NCBI GenBank assembly: GCA_017695055.1 | Contig: JADILY010000164.1 | Location: 1 to 7,737, forward strand | Direction: 5' to 3' | DNA length: 7,737 bases | DNA from: Merdivivens faecigallinarum | GTDB taxonomy: Bacteria > Bacteroidota > Bacteroidia > Bacteroidales > UBA932 | Shown: one piece after another, positions 1-6,917 of the stretch | Layout of the letters: each line of letters starts with the position of its first letter | Position numbering within the stretch: position 1 is the first letter of the stretch | Notes under the pieces: generated by a model | Database searches by the model: none | What the model was told of the DNA's origin: nothing | What the model saw: the letters and a program-made list of their open reading frames with translations, nothing else | Made by a program: the position numbers and the translations under genes

Positions 1-331
1 AGACTTCCGTTGCCGAAAACACATGCGGATGACGGTATATAAGCTTGTCGCACAGGAAATTAATGACACTTTCGATGTCGTAATCGCCGTTTTCTTCAAG
101 AATCTTGGAATAAAACACGACATGCAGCAGGACATCGCCGAGTTCCTTGGCCACATTCTTCATCTCTCCCGAATTGATGGCGTCGCTCAACTCGTAAACT
201 TCCTCTATCGTATTGGGACGCAACGAAGCCATGGTCTGCTCCCTGTCCCAGGGACATTCGGCCCGGAGCCTGTCCATTATGTCAAGAAGCCGGCCGAAAG
301 CCTCTTTCTGCCTTTCTCTGTTTATTTCCAT
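1..331 (-). CDS. mazG: MazG nucleoside triphosphate pyrophosphohydrolase (partial, C-terminus cut by window)
   Basis: MazG enzymes are cytosolic all-alpha hydrolases that cleave NTPs/dNTPs to the monophosphate and pyrophosphate, and so help clean the nucleotide pool. The first 110 codons, starting from ATG at 331-329, are visible with no stop. Seen directly: CPWDREQT at residues 26-33; the Mg-binding signature EEVYE (E43, E44, E47) followed by ELGD (E63, D66), which fits EExxE...ExxD; and the segment KLIYRHPHVF at 96-105. All sit as in E. coli MazG, which has about 263 residues in two repeats, so more than half of a full-length gene may lie outside the window. The gene diverges from the CoA-transferase gene, with a good TAnnTTTG -7 box (367-374, minus) about 36 nt upstream of the ATG. 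Nothing looks broken in the visible part. Family assignment is secure; whether it is the long two-domain form is not visible. Confidence 0.93.
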   Translation of the reverse strand, partial: MEINRERQKEAFGRLLDIMDRLRAECPWDREQTMASLRPNTIEEVYELSDAINSGEMKNVAKELGDVLLHVVFYSKILEENGDYDIESVINFLCDKLIYRHPHVFSATEV

Positions 332-366
332 ATATCACAAATTATTAAATCGCTTTTAAACAGGCG

Positions 367-374
367 CAAAATTA
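367..374 (-). promoter_or_regulatory. Predicted mazG promoter (-7 box)
   Basis: On the minus strand this reads TAATTTTG, an exact match to the Bacteroidota -7 consensus TAnnTTTG, followed by C as is common. The predicted start lies around 360, giving a leader of about 30 nt before the mazG ATG. No TTTG is found at the expected -33 spacing, so the upstream element is weak or absent. This is a consensus match only. Confidence 0.5.
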
Positions 375-386
375 TAAAAAAATTCC

Positions 387-394
387 TACTTTTG
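387..394 (+). promoter_or_regulatory. Predicted promoter (-7 box) of the CoA-transferase/coaD/thioredoxin operon
   Basis: TACTTTTG matches the Bacteroidota -7 consensus TAnnTTTG exactly and lies about 60 nt upstream of the ATG at 456. The predicted start is near 400. The 12-bp string CTACTTTTGCAG here is identical to the one at the HU promoter (6989-7000). No TTTG is present about 19 nt upstream. The box lies 12 bp from the oppositely oriented mazG -7 box, so each occupies the other's upstream recognition region. Confidence 0.6.
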
Positions 395-396
395 CA

Positions 397-412
397 GGAT
401 GCATCCGGATGC
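397..412. repeat. Overlapping perfect palindromes at the predicted transcription start
   Basis: GCATCCGGATGC (401-412) is a perfect 12-bp palindrome. It overlaps a second perfect 10-bp palindrome, GGATGCATCC (397-406), so GGATGC occurs twice around ATCC. The pair starts 3 nt after the -7 box of the CoA-transferase operon, over the predicted start site. It could be an operator or a short 5' hairpin. Seen directly; function is inference. Confidence 0.5.
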
Positions 413-426
413 GGAACCGGAATTGA

Positions 427-450
427 CAATATAACAATATAAAGATATAA
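427..450 (+). repeat. Tandem 8-bp repeat directly before the CoA-transferase start codon
   Basis: CAATATAA occurs twice with no gap (427-434 and 435-442), followed by a 6/8 degenerate third copy AGATATAA (443-450). The array ends 5 nt before the ATG and forms an A/T-only, SD-less leader. A-rich sequence here probably supports translation initiation in this phylum. Repeat-number change would alter leader length but not the reading frame. Confidence 0.45.
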
Positions 451-455
451 AAGCA

Positions 456-1760
456 ATGAATTTCAACATCAAGTATGTAAGCGCCGACGAGGCCGTAAAG
501 GTTGTGAAATCCGGCGACCATATCCATCTTTCTTCCGTGGCCAGCGCCCCGGGAATCCTGATTGACGCCCTTTGCCGCAGAGGCGATGCCGGTGAATTGA
601 AACATGTGTTCATCCACCACCTGCACACCGAAGGCCCGGCCCCTTACACCGAAGGAAAATACGAAGGCACTTTCTTCCACCAGGCCTTTTTCGTAGGCGG
701 GAACGTAAGGAAAAGCGTACAGGCAGGTTACGCCGACTATATTCCGGTATTCCTCAGCGAGACCCAGAAGCTGTACCGCAGCGGGGCACTTCCTATCGAT
801 GTGGCCATGATACAGGTATCGGAGCCTGACAAACACGGCTACGTTTCCCTCGGAACCTCCGTGGACGCCACCCTTGCGGCAATCGAGTGCGCACGTACCG
901 TAATAGCCGTCGTGAACCCGCACGTACCGCGCGCATGGGGCGATGCCATCATCCCGCTTTCGATGATAGACATTTTCGTAGAAGGGCACGACCCGTTGCA
1001 GCCGGCCCATTTCAGCGAGCCTAACGAGATCGAGAAGAAAATCGGAATGCATTGCGCCAACCTCATCGAGGACGGGGCTACCCTCCAGATGGGAATCGGA
1101 GCCATACCTAATGCGGTGCTCGCACAGCTCGGAAACCACAAGAACCTCGGAATCCACACCGAAATGTTCGCTGACGGAGTGCTTCCATTGGTAGAAAAAG
1201 GTGTCATAAACGGGGCCAACAAGAAGATAGACAAAGGCAAGATGGTATCCACCTTCCTGATGGGCAGCCAGGAATGCTACGACTTCATTGACGACAACCC
1301 TATGGTAGCTATGATGGATGTCGGCTACACCAACGACCCGTACACCATTGCAAGAAACCCTAAGGTGACAGCCATCAACTCCGCCCTCCAGATAGACATT
1401 ACCGGACAGGTATGCGCCGACTCCCTCGGAACTAAATTCTACAGCGGCGTAGGCGGACAGATAGACTTCACATACGGAGCTTCGCTGTCAGAAGGCGGAA
1501 AGGCAATAATAGCGATGCCATCCATTACCAATAAGGGAATATCGAAAATCGCCCCTGTGCTCACGACCGGAGCGGGCGTAGTCACTACGAGAAACCATAT
1601 CCACTGGCTGGTTACCGAAAACGGGGCCGTCGACCTTTACGGAAAATCGCTCCAGGAACGCGCGAAACTGATTATTTCAATTGCCGATCCGTCAGTCCAG
1701 GAAGAACTTGACAGGGCCGCATTCGAAAGATTCGGACCGCATTACCATTTCGTAGGATAA
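456..1760 (+). CDS. Acetyl-CoA hydrolase / acyl-CoA:carboxylate CoA-transferase family protein
   Basis: A 434-residue cytosolic enzyme of the acetyl-CoA hydrolase/transferase family (Cat1, 4-hydroxybutyrate and butyryl-CoA:acetate CoA-transferases), of normal length. Members move CoA between short-chain acyl-CoA and a free acid through a glutamyl-CoA intermediate; some act as hydrolases. Seen: SEPDKHGYVSLG (122-133), GIGAIPNAVL (213-222), GIHTEMFADG (232-241) with E236 as the expected catalytic glutamate, the glycine-rich oxyanion/CoA loop GVGGQIDF (331-338), HIHWLVTE (381-388) and the C-terminal YGKSLQERAKLI segment. All key elements are intact, so it should be active. Substrate (acetate, butyrate, propionate, succinate or 4-hydroxybutyrate) cannot be read from sequence. 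The start is supported by the A-rich leader and promoter 60 nt upstream. It is the first gene of an operon with coaD, 23 nt downstream. The name acetyl-CoA hydrolase is therefore a family label, not a proven activity. Confidence 0.92.
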   Translation: MNFNIKYVSADEAVKVVKSGDHIHLSSVASAPGILIDALCRRGDAGELKHVFIHHLHTEGPAPYTEGKYEGTFFHQAFFVGGNVRKSVQAGYADYIPVFLSETQKLYRSGALPIDVAMIQVSEPDKHGYVSLGTSVDATLAAIECARTVIAVVNPHVPRAWGDAIIPLSMIDIFVEGHDPLQPAHFSEPNEIEKKIGMHCANLIEDGATLQMGIGAIPNAVLAQLGNHKNLGIHTEMFADGVLPLVEKGVINGANKKIDKGKMVSTFLMGSQECYDFIDDNPMVAMMDVGYTNDPYTIARNPKVTAINSALQIDITGQVCADSLGTKFYSGVGGQIDFTYGASLSEGGKAIIAMPSITNKGISKIAPVLTTGAGVVTTRNHIHWLVTENGAVDLYGKSLQERAKLIISIADPSVQEELDRAAFERFGPHYHFVG

Positions 1761-1783
1761 GCGTTGCAATCCAATACAATAAA

Positions 1784-2284
1784 ATGGATATGAACACAGC
1801 CTGTCGGACAGCCATCTTCCCGGGGTCTTTCGACCCTTTCACAGCAGGGCATCTCGAAATCGTTGAAAGAAGCCTCGGATTTTTCGACAAAATTGTCATT
1901 GCCATAGGCATAAACAGCGAAAAAAGAGGACATTACAACTGCGAGCAAAGGAAAGACCTCATAAGGCAGGCGATGGATTCGGCAGGAATACCCGAAGAGC
2001 GGTACGAGATATTGACATACGACTCCCTCACGGCCACGCTGTGCGAAAAGACAGGTATCTACCATATCATCAGGGGGATACGTTCAACCATCGATTTCGA
2101 GTACGAACGCTCCATCGCGGATGCCAACAAGCATCTGAACAGCAAGATAGACACGATATTCATTGCCTCGTCGCAAAAATATTCGCACATATCTTCCACG
2201 GCCGTAAGGGACCTCATCAAATACGGAGGAAACCTGGGGGACTTTATGCCGAAAGGCGTAATCCTTCCTGAAAACAGAAAATGA
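1784..2284 (+). CDS. coaD: Phosphopantetheine adenylyltransferase (PPAT)
   Basis: CoaD transfers AMP from ATP to 4'-phosphopantetheine, giving dephospho-CoA and pyrophosphate, the penultimate step of CoA synthesis in the cytosol. The 166-residue length is normal (about 160). Seen: the nucleotidyltransferase signature FPGSFDPFTAGH (12-23), whose TAGH is the HxGH-type ATP-binding element with H23; RGIRSTIDFEYE (97-108), which lines the phosphopantetheine site; and YSHISSTAVRDL (133-144), the ISSTxVR ATP-loop motif. An alternative start at M3 (1790) is possible and changes only two residues. The gene lies 23 nt after the CoA-transferase and its TGA overlaps the next ATG (ATGA at 2281-2284), so the three genes are probably co-transcribed and the last two translationally coupled. 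No internal promoter is seen in the gap. Function is secure. Confidence 0.97.
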   Translation: MDMNTACRTAIFPGSFDPFTAGHLEIVERSLGFFDKIVIAIGINSEKRGHYNCEQRKDLIRQAMDSAGIPEERYEILTYDSLTATLCEKTGIYHIIRGIRSTIDFEYERSIADANKHLNSKIDTIFIASSQKYSHISSTAVRDLIKYGGNLGDFMPKGVILPENRK

Positions 2285-3774
2285 AACTCTGCGGCCATTT
2301 ATTGAAAGCGGCTGGATGCCTCGCCACGGTTGCCGGAATACTTTTTTCCGGAAAAGAAGCCCTGGCGCAGGATTCCGCCGCTTTCGGTAAAATAGACAGC
2401 ACGCTAAATCTCTACCTTGCCGCGCTTGACGGCGAACCGCCGGAAATACAGAAAGAGAACATCGATTTCATCATAGACGAGTGCGAAGGGGATACCGCGA
2501 CCGCAAGGCATGTCGCCCTGAAGATTTACGACCACTTCAAGTCGTCCCCGGTGATGGGTGCGGAAGCAATGGCCATATATCTGACGGACACAAGATTTTC
2601 CACTGGGGAAATAAAAATGCGCTCAGACACGGAACTTGCCGGAGCTGAACTTTTCGCCGCATTCAACAGGAATTCCCTGATCGGCATGAAAGCGCCGCAG
2701 GCCGCATTCACGACCGCCGGCAACGGCACGGTCCTCATTCCGGAAGACTGCAAGGGGACGCTGTCCATCCTCTATTTTTATGACACTGGATGCCCCGTAT
2801 GCCTGATGGAGAGCTTCCGTCTGAAATCGGAAGCCGAAAACGGAATGTTGGGAGGTGTAAGGGCAAGGCTGATTGCAGTTTATACCGGACAGGACGAGCT
2901 GGCATGGGAATCGTACATTTCCGAATATCTGCCGGAAAGCACCGACTCGCTTGAAGTGACAAACGTATGGGATCCCGGGTACTCGAGCGATTTTCCCCGG
3001 CTTTACGGGGTTCTGTCCACACCAAAGATGTTCCTTATCGGGAAAGACGGGACAATTCTTGGCAGGAACCTCGATACGGAGGCCCTTAAAACGCTGATAT
3101 CAAGGATAACATCCCCTCCGCAAATAACCCCCGGCGAAATGAGGCTCCTCGTGGATGTGGCCTTGGGGACATACGGAAAGAAGGACTGCAAGAATGTAAT
3201 GGCCCTTGTGGACACGTTCCGGGAACAGCTCGGGGACGCATCCGGCATGGAAAGAGCGGCTTTTCTCGAAGCCCTCTACTATGATTTGAGATACAGGGAC
3301 ACATACCCCTACAAATGCGGTGCGGCCTACCTCGCAAAGGAAGAGATTCTGTCCGGAACGGGCCAGTGGAACTCCTCGACGATAAACGATGCGAAGGTAT
3401 TCACACGGCTCTATGACATGACCCCTCTCGGGGAAATCGTCCCCGATATACCGCTGCCGGACATGAAAGGGACACTCTACAGCATCGATTCCCCTCTGAC
3501 GGTGATATACGCATATTCTGAAAGCTGCCGAAGGTGCGAGGAAGAGATGCCGGTTGCCAGAAGACTCGAAAAGAAATACGGGGACAGGGTGAGATTCGTC
3601 TACATCGATTGCGACAAATACGATGTGGAACGGTTCATGCTGGAATACTATGACCTGTCGCTGCTACCCGCGATATATCTGCTCGGCGAAGACAAGACAC
3701 TGTATGCCAAATACCTGGACACGGAAGACCTCGAAAACCTGCTCGGGCAGATACTCAGAGAACCCAGTCTATAG
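2281..3774 (+). CDS. Secreted DUF5106-like protein with two thioredoxin-like domains
   Basis: A 497-residue exported protein. Residues 1-29 look like a type I signal peptide (basic start, hydrophobic core, cleavage likely after ALA29); C13 lies inside the hydrophobic stretch without a convincing lipobox. A helical region (36-134) resembling DUF5106 leads to LIGMKAP and a thioredoxin-like domain (about 140-278) with active-site C171-P-V-C174 and cis-Pro P248 in STPKMFLIG. A second helical region (about 284-382) leads to a second thioredoxin-like domain (385-494) with C416-R-R-C419 and cis-Pro P463 in LSLLPAIYLL. Both CxxC pairs are intact, suggesting periplasmic thiol-disulfide activity, by analogy with TlpA/ResA-like proteins; partner unknown. 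The unit appears to be an internal duplication. Its ATG overlaps the coaD stop, an unexpected link between a cytosolic CoA enzyme and an exported protein. The 3' end overlaps convergent ung by 20 bp. Domain assignment is by pattern, so the DUF5106 label is tentative. Confidence 0.82.
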   Translation: MKLCGHLLKAAGCLATVAGILFSGKEALAQDSAAFGKIDSTLNLYLAALDGEPPEIQKENIDFIIDECEGDTATARHVALKIYDHFKSSPVMGAEAMAIYLTDTRFSTGEIKMRSDTELAGAELFAAFNRNSLIGMKAPQAAFTTAGNGTVLIPEDCKGTLSILYFYDTGCPVCLMESFRLKSEAENGMLGGVRARLIAVYTGQDELAWESYISEYLPESTDSLEVTNVWDPGYSSDFPRLYGVLSTPKMFLIGKDGTILGRNLDTEALKTLISRITSPPQITPGEMRLLVDVALGTYGKKDCKNVMALVDTFREQLGDASGMERAAFLEALYYDLRYRDTYPYKCGAAYLAKEEILSGTGQWNSSTINDAKVFTRLYDMTPLGEIVPDIPLPDMKGTLYSIDSPLTVIYAYSESCRRCEEEMPVARRLEKKYGDRVRFVYIDCDKYDVERFMLEYYDLSLLPAIYLLGEDKTLYAKYLDTEDLENLLGQILREPSL

Positions 3775-4423
3775 GTTCCTTGCCCTCCGACAGGAGTATC
3801 CCGTTTGTCTTTGAAAAATGACGGCAGCCGAAAAAGGCGCCTCTCGCCAAAGGCGAAGGATGGGCGGCTTCGAGAACATGATGCCGCGACGTATCTATCA
3901 GAGCCTTTTTCCCGCGTGCATAACTTCCCCACAAAAGGAAAACTATGCCTTCCTTATTGTCGGAAAGGTATTTTATCACTGCATCGGTAAAATACTCCCA
4001 TCCGATATGGCTGTGCGACGAAGGCTGGCCAGCCCTGACCGTAAGCGAAGCGTTCAGAAGCAGCACGCCCTGACGGCACCATTTTTCCAGATTCCCCTTT
4101 CCGCTCATTTTCACTCCGAGATCCGTCTCGATTTCCTTGAAAATGTTTTTCAGGCTTGGAGGCGGAGTCACTCCGTCCGGCACGGAAAAGGAAAGGCCGT
4201 GGGCCTGGCCCGCCCCGTGATAAGGGTCCTGGCCTATAATCACGACCTTTACAGAGTCCACCGGAGTGTATTTGAAGGCATTGAATATGTCCCCGCCTTT
4301 GGGATAAATGACAACGCCCTTCTGTTTTTCGGCATGGAGGAAAGAGGCAAGCTCCCGAAAATACGGTTTTTCGAACTCATCCTTCAGGGCCTCGCCCCAA
4401 CTCGGTTCTATCCTGACATTCAT
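3755..4423 (-). CDS. ung: Uracil-DNA glycosylase, family 1
   Basis: Ung removes uracil from DNA by cleaving the N-glycosidic bond, starting base-excision repair after cytosine deamination or dUTP incorporation. From ATG at 4423 the protein has 222 residues, normal for the family. Seen: motif A GQDPYHGAGQAHGLSFSV with catalytic D66, F79 for uracil stacking, LLLNASLTVR with N124 reading the base, and HPSPLARGAFFGCRHFSKTN with catalytic H188. The minor-groove loop HPSPLARGAFFG is one residue shorter than the E. coli form HPSPLSAHRGFFG. A TTG five codons upstream (4438), overlapping the lon stop, is also open; I prefer the ATG because the family usually begins MNVxIExSW. It lies 11 nt after lon and is probably co-transcribed with it. 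The last 20 bp overlap the convergent thioredoxin gene. A 221-residue open frame on the opposite strand here is a shadow. Confidence 0.96.
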   Translation of the reverse strand: MNVRIEPSWGEALKDEFEKPYFRELASFLHAEKQKGVVIYPKGGDIFNAFKYTPVDSVKVVIIGQDPYHGAGQAHGLSFSVPDGVTPPPSLKNIFKEIETDLGVKMSGKGNLEKWCRQGVLLLNASLTVRAGQPSSHSHIGWEYFTDAVIKYLSDNKEGIVFLLWGSYARGKKALIDTSRHHVLEAAHPSPLARGAFFGCRHFSKTNGILLSEGKEPIDWVL

Positions 4424-4434
4424 CTCGCGGGGAA

Positions 4435-6852
4435 TCAATTTTCAAATATATACTTTATTACATCGTCTATTTTGTCAACATAGACGAACGAAAGCCCGTC
4501 GGTATATATGGATTTTATATCTTCTATGTCACGACGGTTTTCCTTGGAAAGGACTATGGTATCCACCCCTGCCCTTTTCGCGGCAAGAATCTTTTCCTTT
4601 ATGCCGCCGACGGGAAGAACCCTGCCCCTGAGAGTCATTTCGCCGGTCATTGCGATATGGCTTCTTACCTTCTCGCCTCTCAGCGCGGACACCATCGCGC
4701 TCACCATGGTTATTCCGGCGGAAGGCCCGTCCTTCGGAGTGGCCCCTTCCGGTACATGTATATGGATATCCTTCTTGGCAAATTCTTCGGCGGTCATCCT
4801 GGCAAGCTGCGGATGTGCCTTCACATACTGGTAGGCTATGGTGGCGGACTCCTTCATCACATCGCCGAGGTTACCTGTCATGGAAAGCACTCCGTGCGCC
4901 CCGCCGGTGGCTTCGCTTACCGAGCACTCGACGAAAAGTATCTCCCCGCCTACCTCGGTCCAGGCAAGCCCTGTCACGACTCCCGGAGCCTCATTGCCTT
5001 CCTGCTTGTCGTGGAAAGCGACCGGAAGCCCGAGATATTCTTTCAGGTGCGACTTCTCTATCCTCGCCGGCCTCTCCTGCCCCAAAGCGATTTTCTTTGC
5101 GGTCACACGGGCTATTTTCGCTATCTGTTTTTCAAGATTACGAACCCCCGACTCCCTTGTATAATCGTTGATAATTGAAACAAGGGCGCCTTTCGAAATC
5201 TTCAGGTCCTTGGAGGTGAGCCCGTGGGCCTTCAGCTCTTTCGGAATCAGGTAGCCGGTGGCTATGGCTATCTTCTCTTCCGCAAGGTAGCCCGACACAT
5301 TTATCATCTCCATCCTGTCCCTCAAGGCCGGATGTATGGTGGAAATCGTATTCGCCGTAGTTATGAAAAGTACTTTCGACAAGTCGTAGTCCACATCGAG
5401 ATAATTGTCATGGAAAGTCGTATTCTGCTCAGGGTCGAGCACTTCCAGCAATGCGGAAGACGGGTCGCCCTTGAAGTCCGAGCTTATCTTGTCCACCTCG
5501 TCGAGCACCATTACCGGATTGGAACTCCCGCAACGCGCAATTCCGTTGATAATACGTCCCGGAAGGGCTCCTATGTATGTCTTCCTGTGTCCGCGGATTT
5601 CGGCCTCGTCATGAAGGCCTCCGAGGGAAATCCTGACATACTTTCTGCCGAGGGCACGTGCCACAGACTTGCCGAGCGAGGTCTTTCCGACTCCCGGAGG
5701 GCCGTAAAGGCAGAGTATCGGAGACTTCATGTCCTGCCTCAGCTTCATCACGGCAAGGTATTCGACTATCCTGTCCTTTACCTGCTCCAGCCCGTAATGG
5801 TCCTTGTCAAGGACTTTCTGTGCATGCTTTATGTCGAGATTGTCCTTCGTGACATCGTTCCACGGAAGGTCGAGCATGAACGTAAGATAATTCAGCTGGA
5901 TGTTGTAATCCGGAGAATTCGGGTTGGAACGTTCGAGCTTCTGCATTTCCTTTTCGAAAATATCGGCAGTCTCCTTGCTCCAGTTCTTCTTCGAAGCGCG
6001 CTGGCGGAGGCTGCGGAATTCCTCGGCCTCGTCCATACCAAGCTCCTCCTGTATGGTACGCAACTGATTATTAAGGTAATACTCCCTCTGCTGCTGGTCG
6101 ATTTCGGATTTTACCTTCTGGTTGATGTCCTCCTTTATTTTAAGGAGTTCGAGCTGCTTGTTCAAAAGTTCGAGCAGTTTCAGCGACCTTGCCTTCAAAT
6201 CCCCGAGAGAGAGCAGCTGCAACTTGTCCGCATATTCTTCTACATCGATTGTCGCCGAGACAAAATTGATGAGGAACTCGAAATTGTCTATGCCGCTTAT
6301 CGCCATGATGGCTTCTTTCGGAAGATTGACTGACATTTTCAGAATCTTCGCCGCCACATCCTTTATATTGTCCGAAATGGCCTTTATGTCCGGATCGGAC
6401 TTGTCGGCCGGAATCTCCTTCAGGTATTGCACCCTGCCGAGCAGATAAGGGGCGTACTCGACTATGGCCTCGACCCTGAAACGGTTGTAGCCTTGCAGGA
6501 TGGCCGTAATGGAGCCGTCCGGCATCTCTATGGTCTTCACTATCTTGGCCACCGTACCGTATTCATAAAGGTCCTCCTTTACCGGGTCCTCTATGAACGC
6601 ATCCTTCTGGGGAACGGTACCTATGAGTTTTCCGTCCTTCTCCGCCTCCTTTATCAGCTTCATGGATTTTTCCCTGCCTACCGTGACCGGGATGACCGTC
6701 CCCGGAAAGAGCACGGTATTCCTCAGGGCAAGTATCGGCAAAGCGTCGGGAAGTTCCGAATCGCCGAGCATTGTCACCATATCTCCCTGCATTACAGGGA
6801 TTATACTCACTTCCGCCCTCGCCGGGCCAAACATATCTTTTAGAATTTTCAT
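4435..6852 (-). CDS. lon: Endopeptidase La, ATP-dependent Lon protease
   Basis: Lon is a cytosolic hexameric AAA+ serine protease that unfolds and degrades damaged and selected regulatory proteins. The 805-residue length fits LonA. Domains in order: N-terminal substrate-binding domain (about 37-240, opening PILALRNTVLFPG at 39-51); coiled-coil region with REYYLNNQLRTIQEELG (256-272); AAA+ module with Walker A GPPGVGKT (384-391), Walker B VMVLDEVD (447-454) and sensor-1 N501; then the protease domain with GATPKDGPSAGI (703-714), catalytic S711, and GGIKEK (749-754), where K754 matches E. coli K722 by its 43-residue spacing from the serine. All catalytic residues are present. The chosen ATG (6852) has an A/T-rich leader; internal ATGs at codons 7, 21 and 25 are less likely. 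It heads a lon-ung operon and diverges from HU across 180 bp. No CIRCE-type heat-shock site is seen; an inverted repeat at 6918-6938 overlaps the candidate promoter. Confidence 0.98.
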   Translation of the reverse strand: MKILKDMFGPARAEVSIIPVMQGDMVTMLGDSELPDALPILALRNTVLFPGTVIPVTVGREKSMKLIKEAEKDGKLIGTVPQKDAFIEDPVKEDLYEYGTVAKIVKTIEMPDGSITAILQGYNRFRVEAIVEYAPYLLGRVQYLKEIPADKSDPDIKAISDNIKDVAAKILKMSVNLPKEAIMAISGIDNFEFLINFVSATIDVEEYADKLQLLSLGDLKARSLKLLELLNKQLELLKIKEDINQKVKSEIDQQQREYYLNNQLRTIQEELGMDEAEEFRSLRQRASKKNWSKETADIFEKEMQKLERSNPNSPDYNIQLNYLTFMLDLPWNDVTKDNLDIKHAQKVLDKDHYGLEQVKDRIVEYLAVMKLRQDMKSPILCLYGPPGVGKTSLGKSVARALGRKYVRISLGGLHDEAEIRGHRKTYIGALPGRIINGIARCGSSNPVMVLDEVDKISSDFKGDPSSALLEVLDPEQNTTFHDNYLDVDYDLSKVLFITTANTISTIHPALRDRMEMINVSGYLAEEKIAIATGYLIPKELKAHGLTSKDLKISKGALVSIINDYTRESGVRNLEKQIAKIARVTAKKIALGQERPARIEKSHLKEYLGLPVAFHDKQEGNEAPGVVTGLAWTEVGGEILFVECSVSEATGGAHGVLSMTGNLGDVMKESATIAYQYVKAHPQLARMTAEEFAKKDIHIHVPEGATPKDGPSAGITMVSAMVSALRGEKVRSHIAMTGEMTLRGRVLPVGGIKEKILAAKRAGVDTIVLSKENRRDIEDIKSIYTDGLSFVYVDKIDDVIKYIFEN

Positions 6853-6917
6853 ATATATTATGCCAATTTGTCAGTTACATTCAAAAATTTTTAGCGGATA
6901 ATGATTTGTCAAGTGTT

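Noticed and set aside
372..1157. 261-codon minus-strand open frame across the mazG/CoA-transferase intergenic region and CoA-transferase gene
   Set aside because: Overlaps the intact CoA-transferase gene and would run through the promoter region; no domain or start context supports it.
3838..3856. Hairpin TCGCC-AAA-GGCGA near GGCGCC followed by T residues on the minus strand, a possible terminator
   Set aside because: It encodes the conserved HPSPLARG segment of ung, well before the ung stop, so termination here would truncate the enzyme; likely a codon-driven coincidence.
4424..4438. TTG start for ung giving a 227-residue protein overlapping lon
   Set aside because: The ATG at 4423 matches the usual family start (MNVxIExSW) and needs no rare start codon; the TTG is kept only as an alternative.
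3818..4483. 221-codon plus-strand open frame opposite ung
   Set aside because: Antisense to ung, whose glycosylase motifs are complete; the plus-strand product has no family resemblance.
5224..6333. 369-codon open frame on the plus strand antisense to lon
   Set aside because: Lies wholly inside lon, which has every expected domain and catalytic residue. The antisense translation shows no recognisable motif; it is a frame shadow caused by codon bias.
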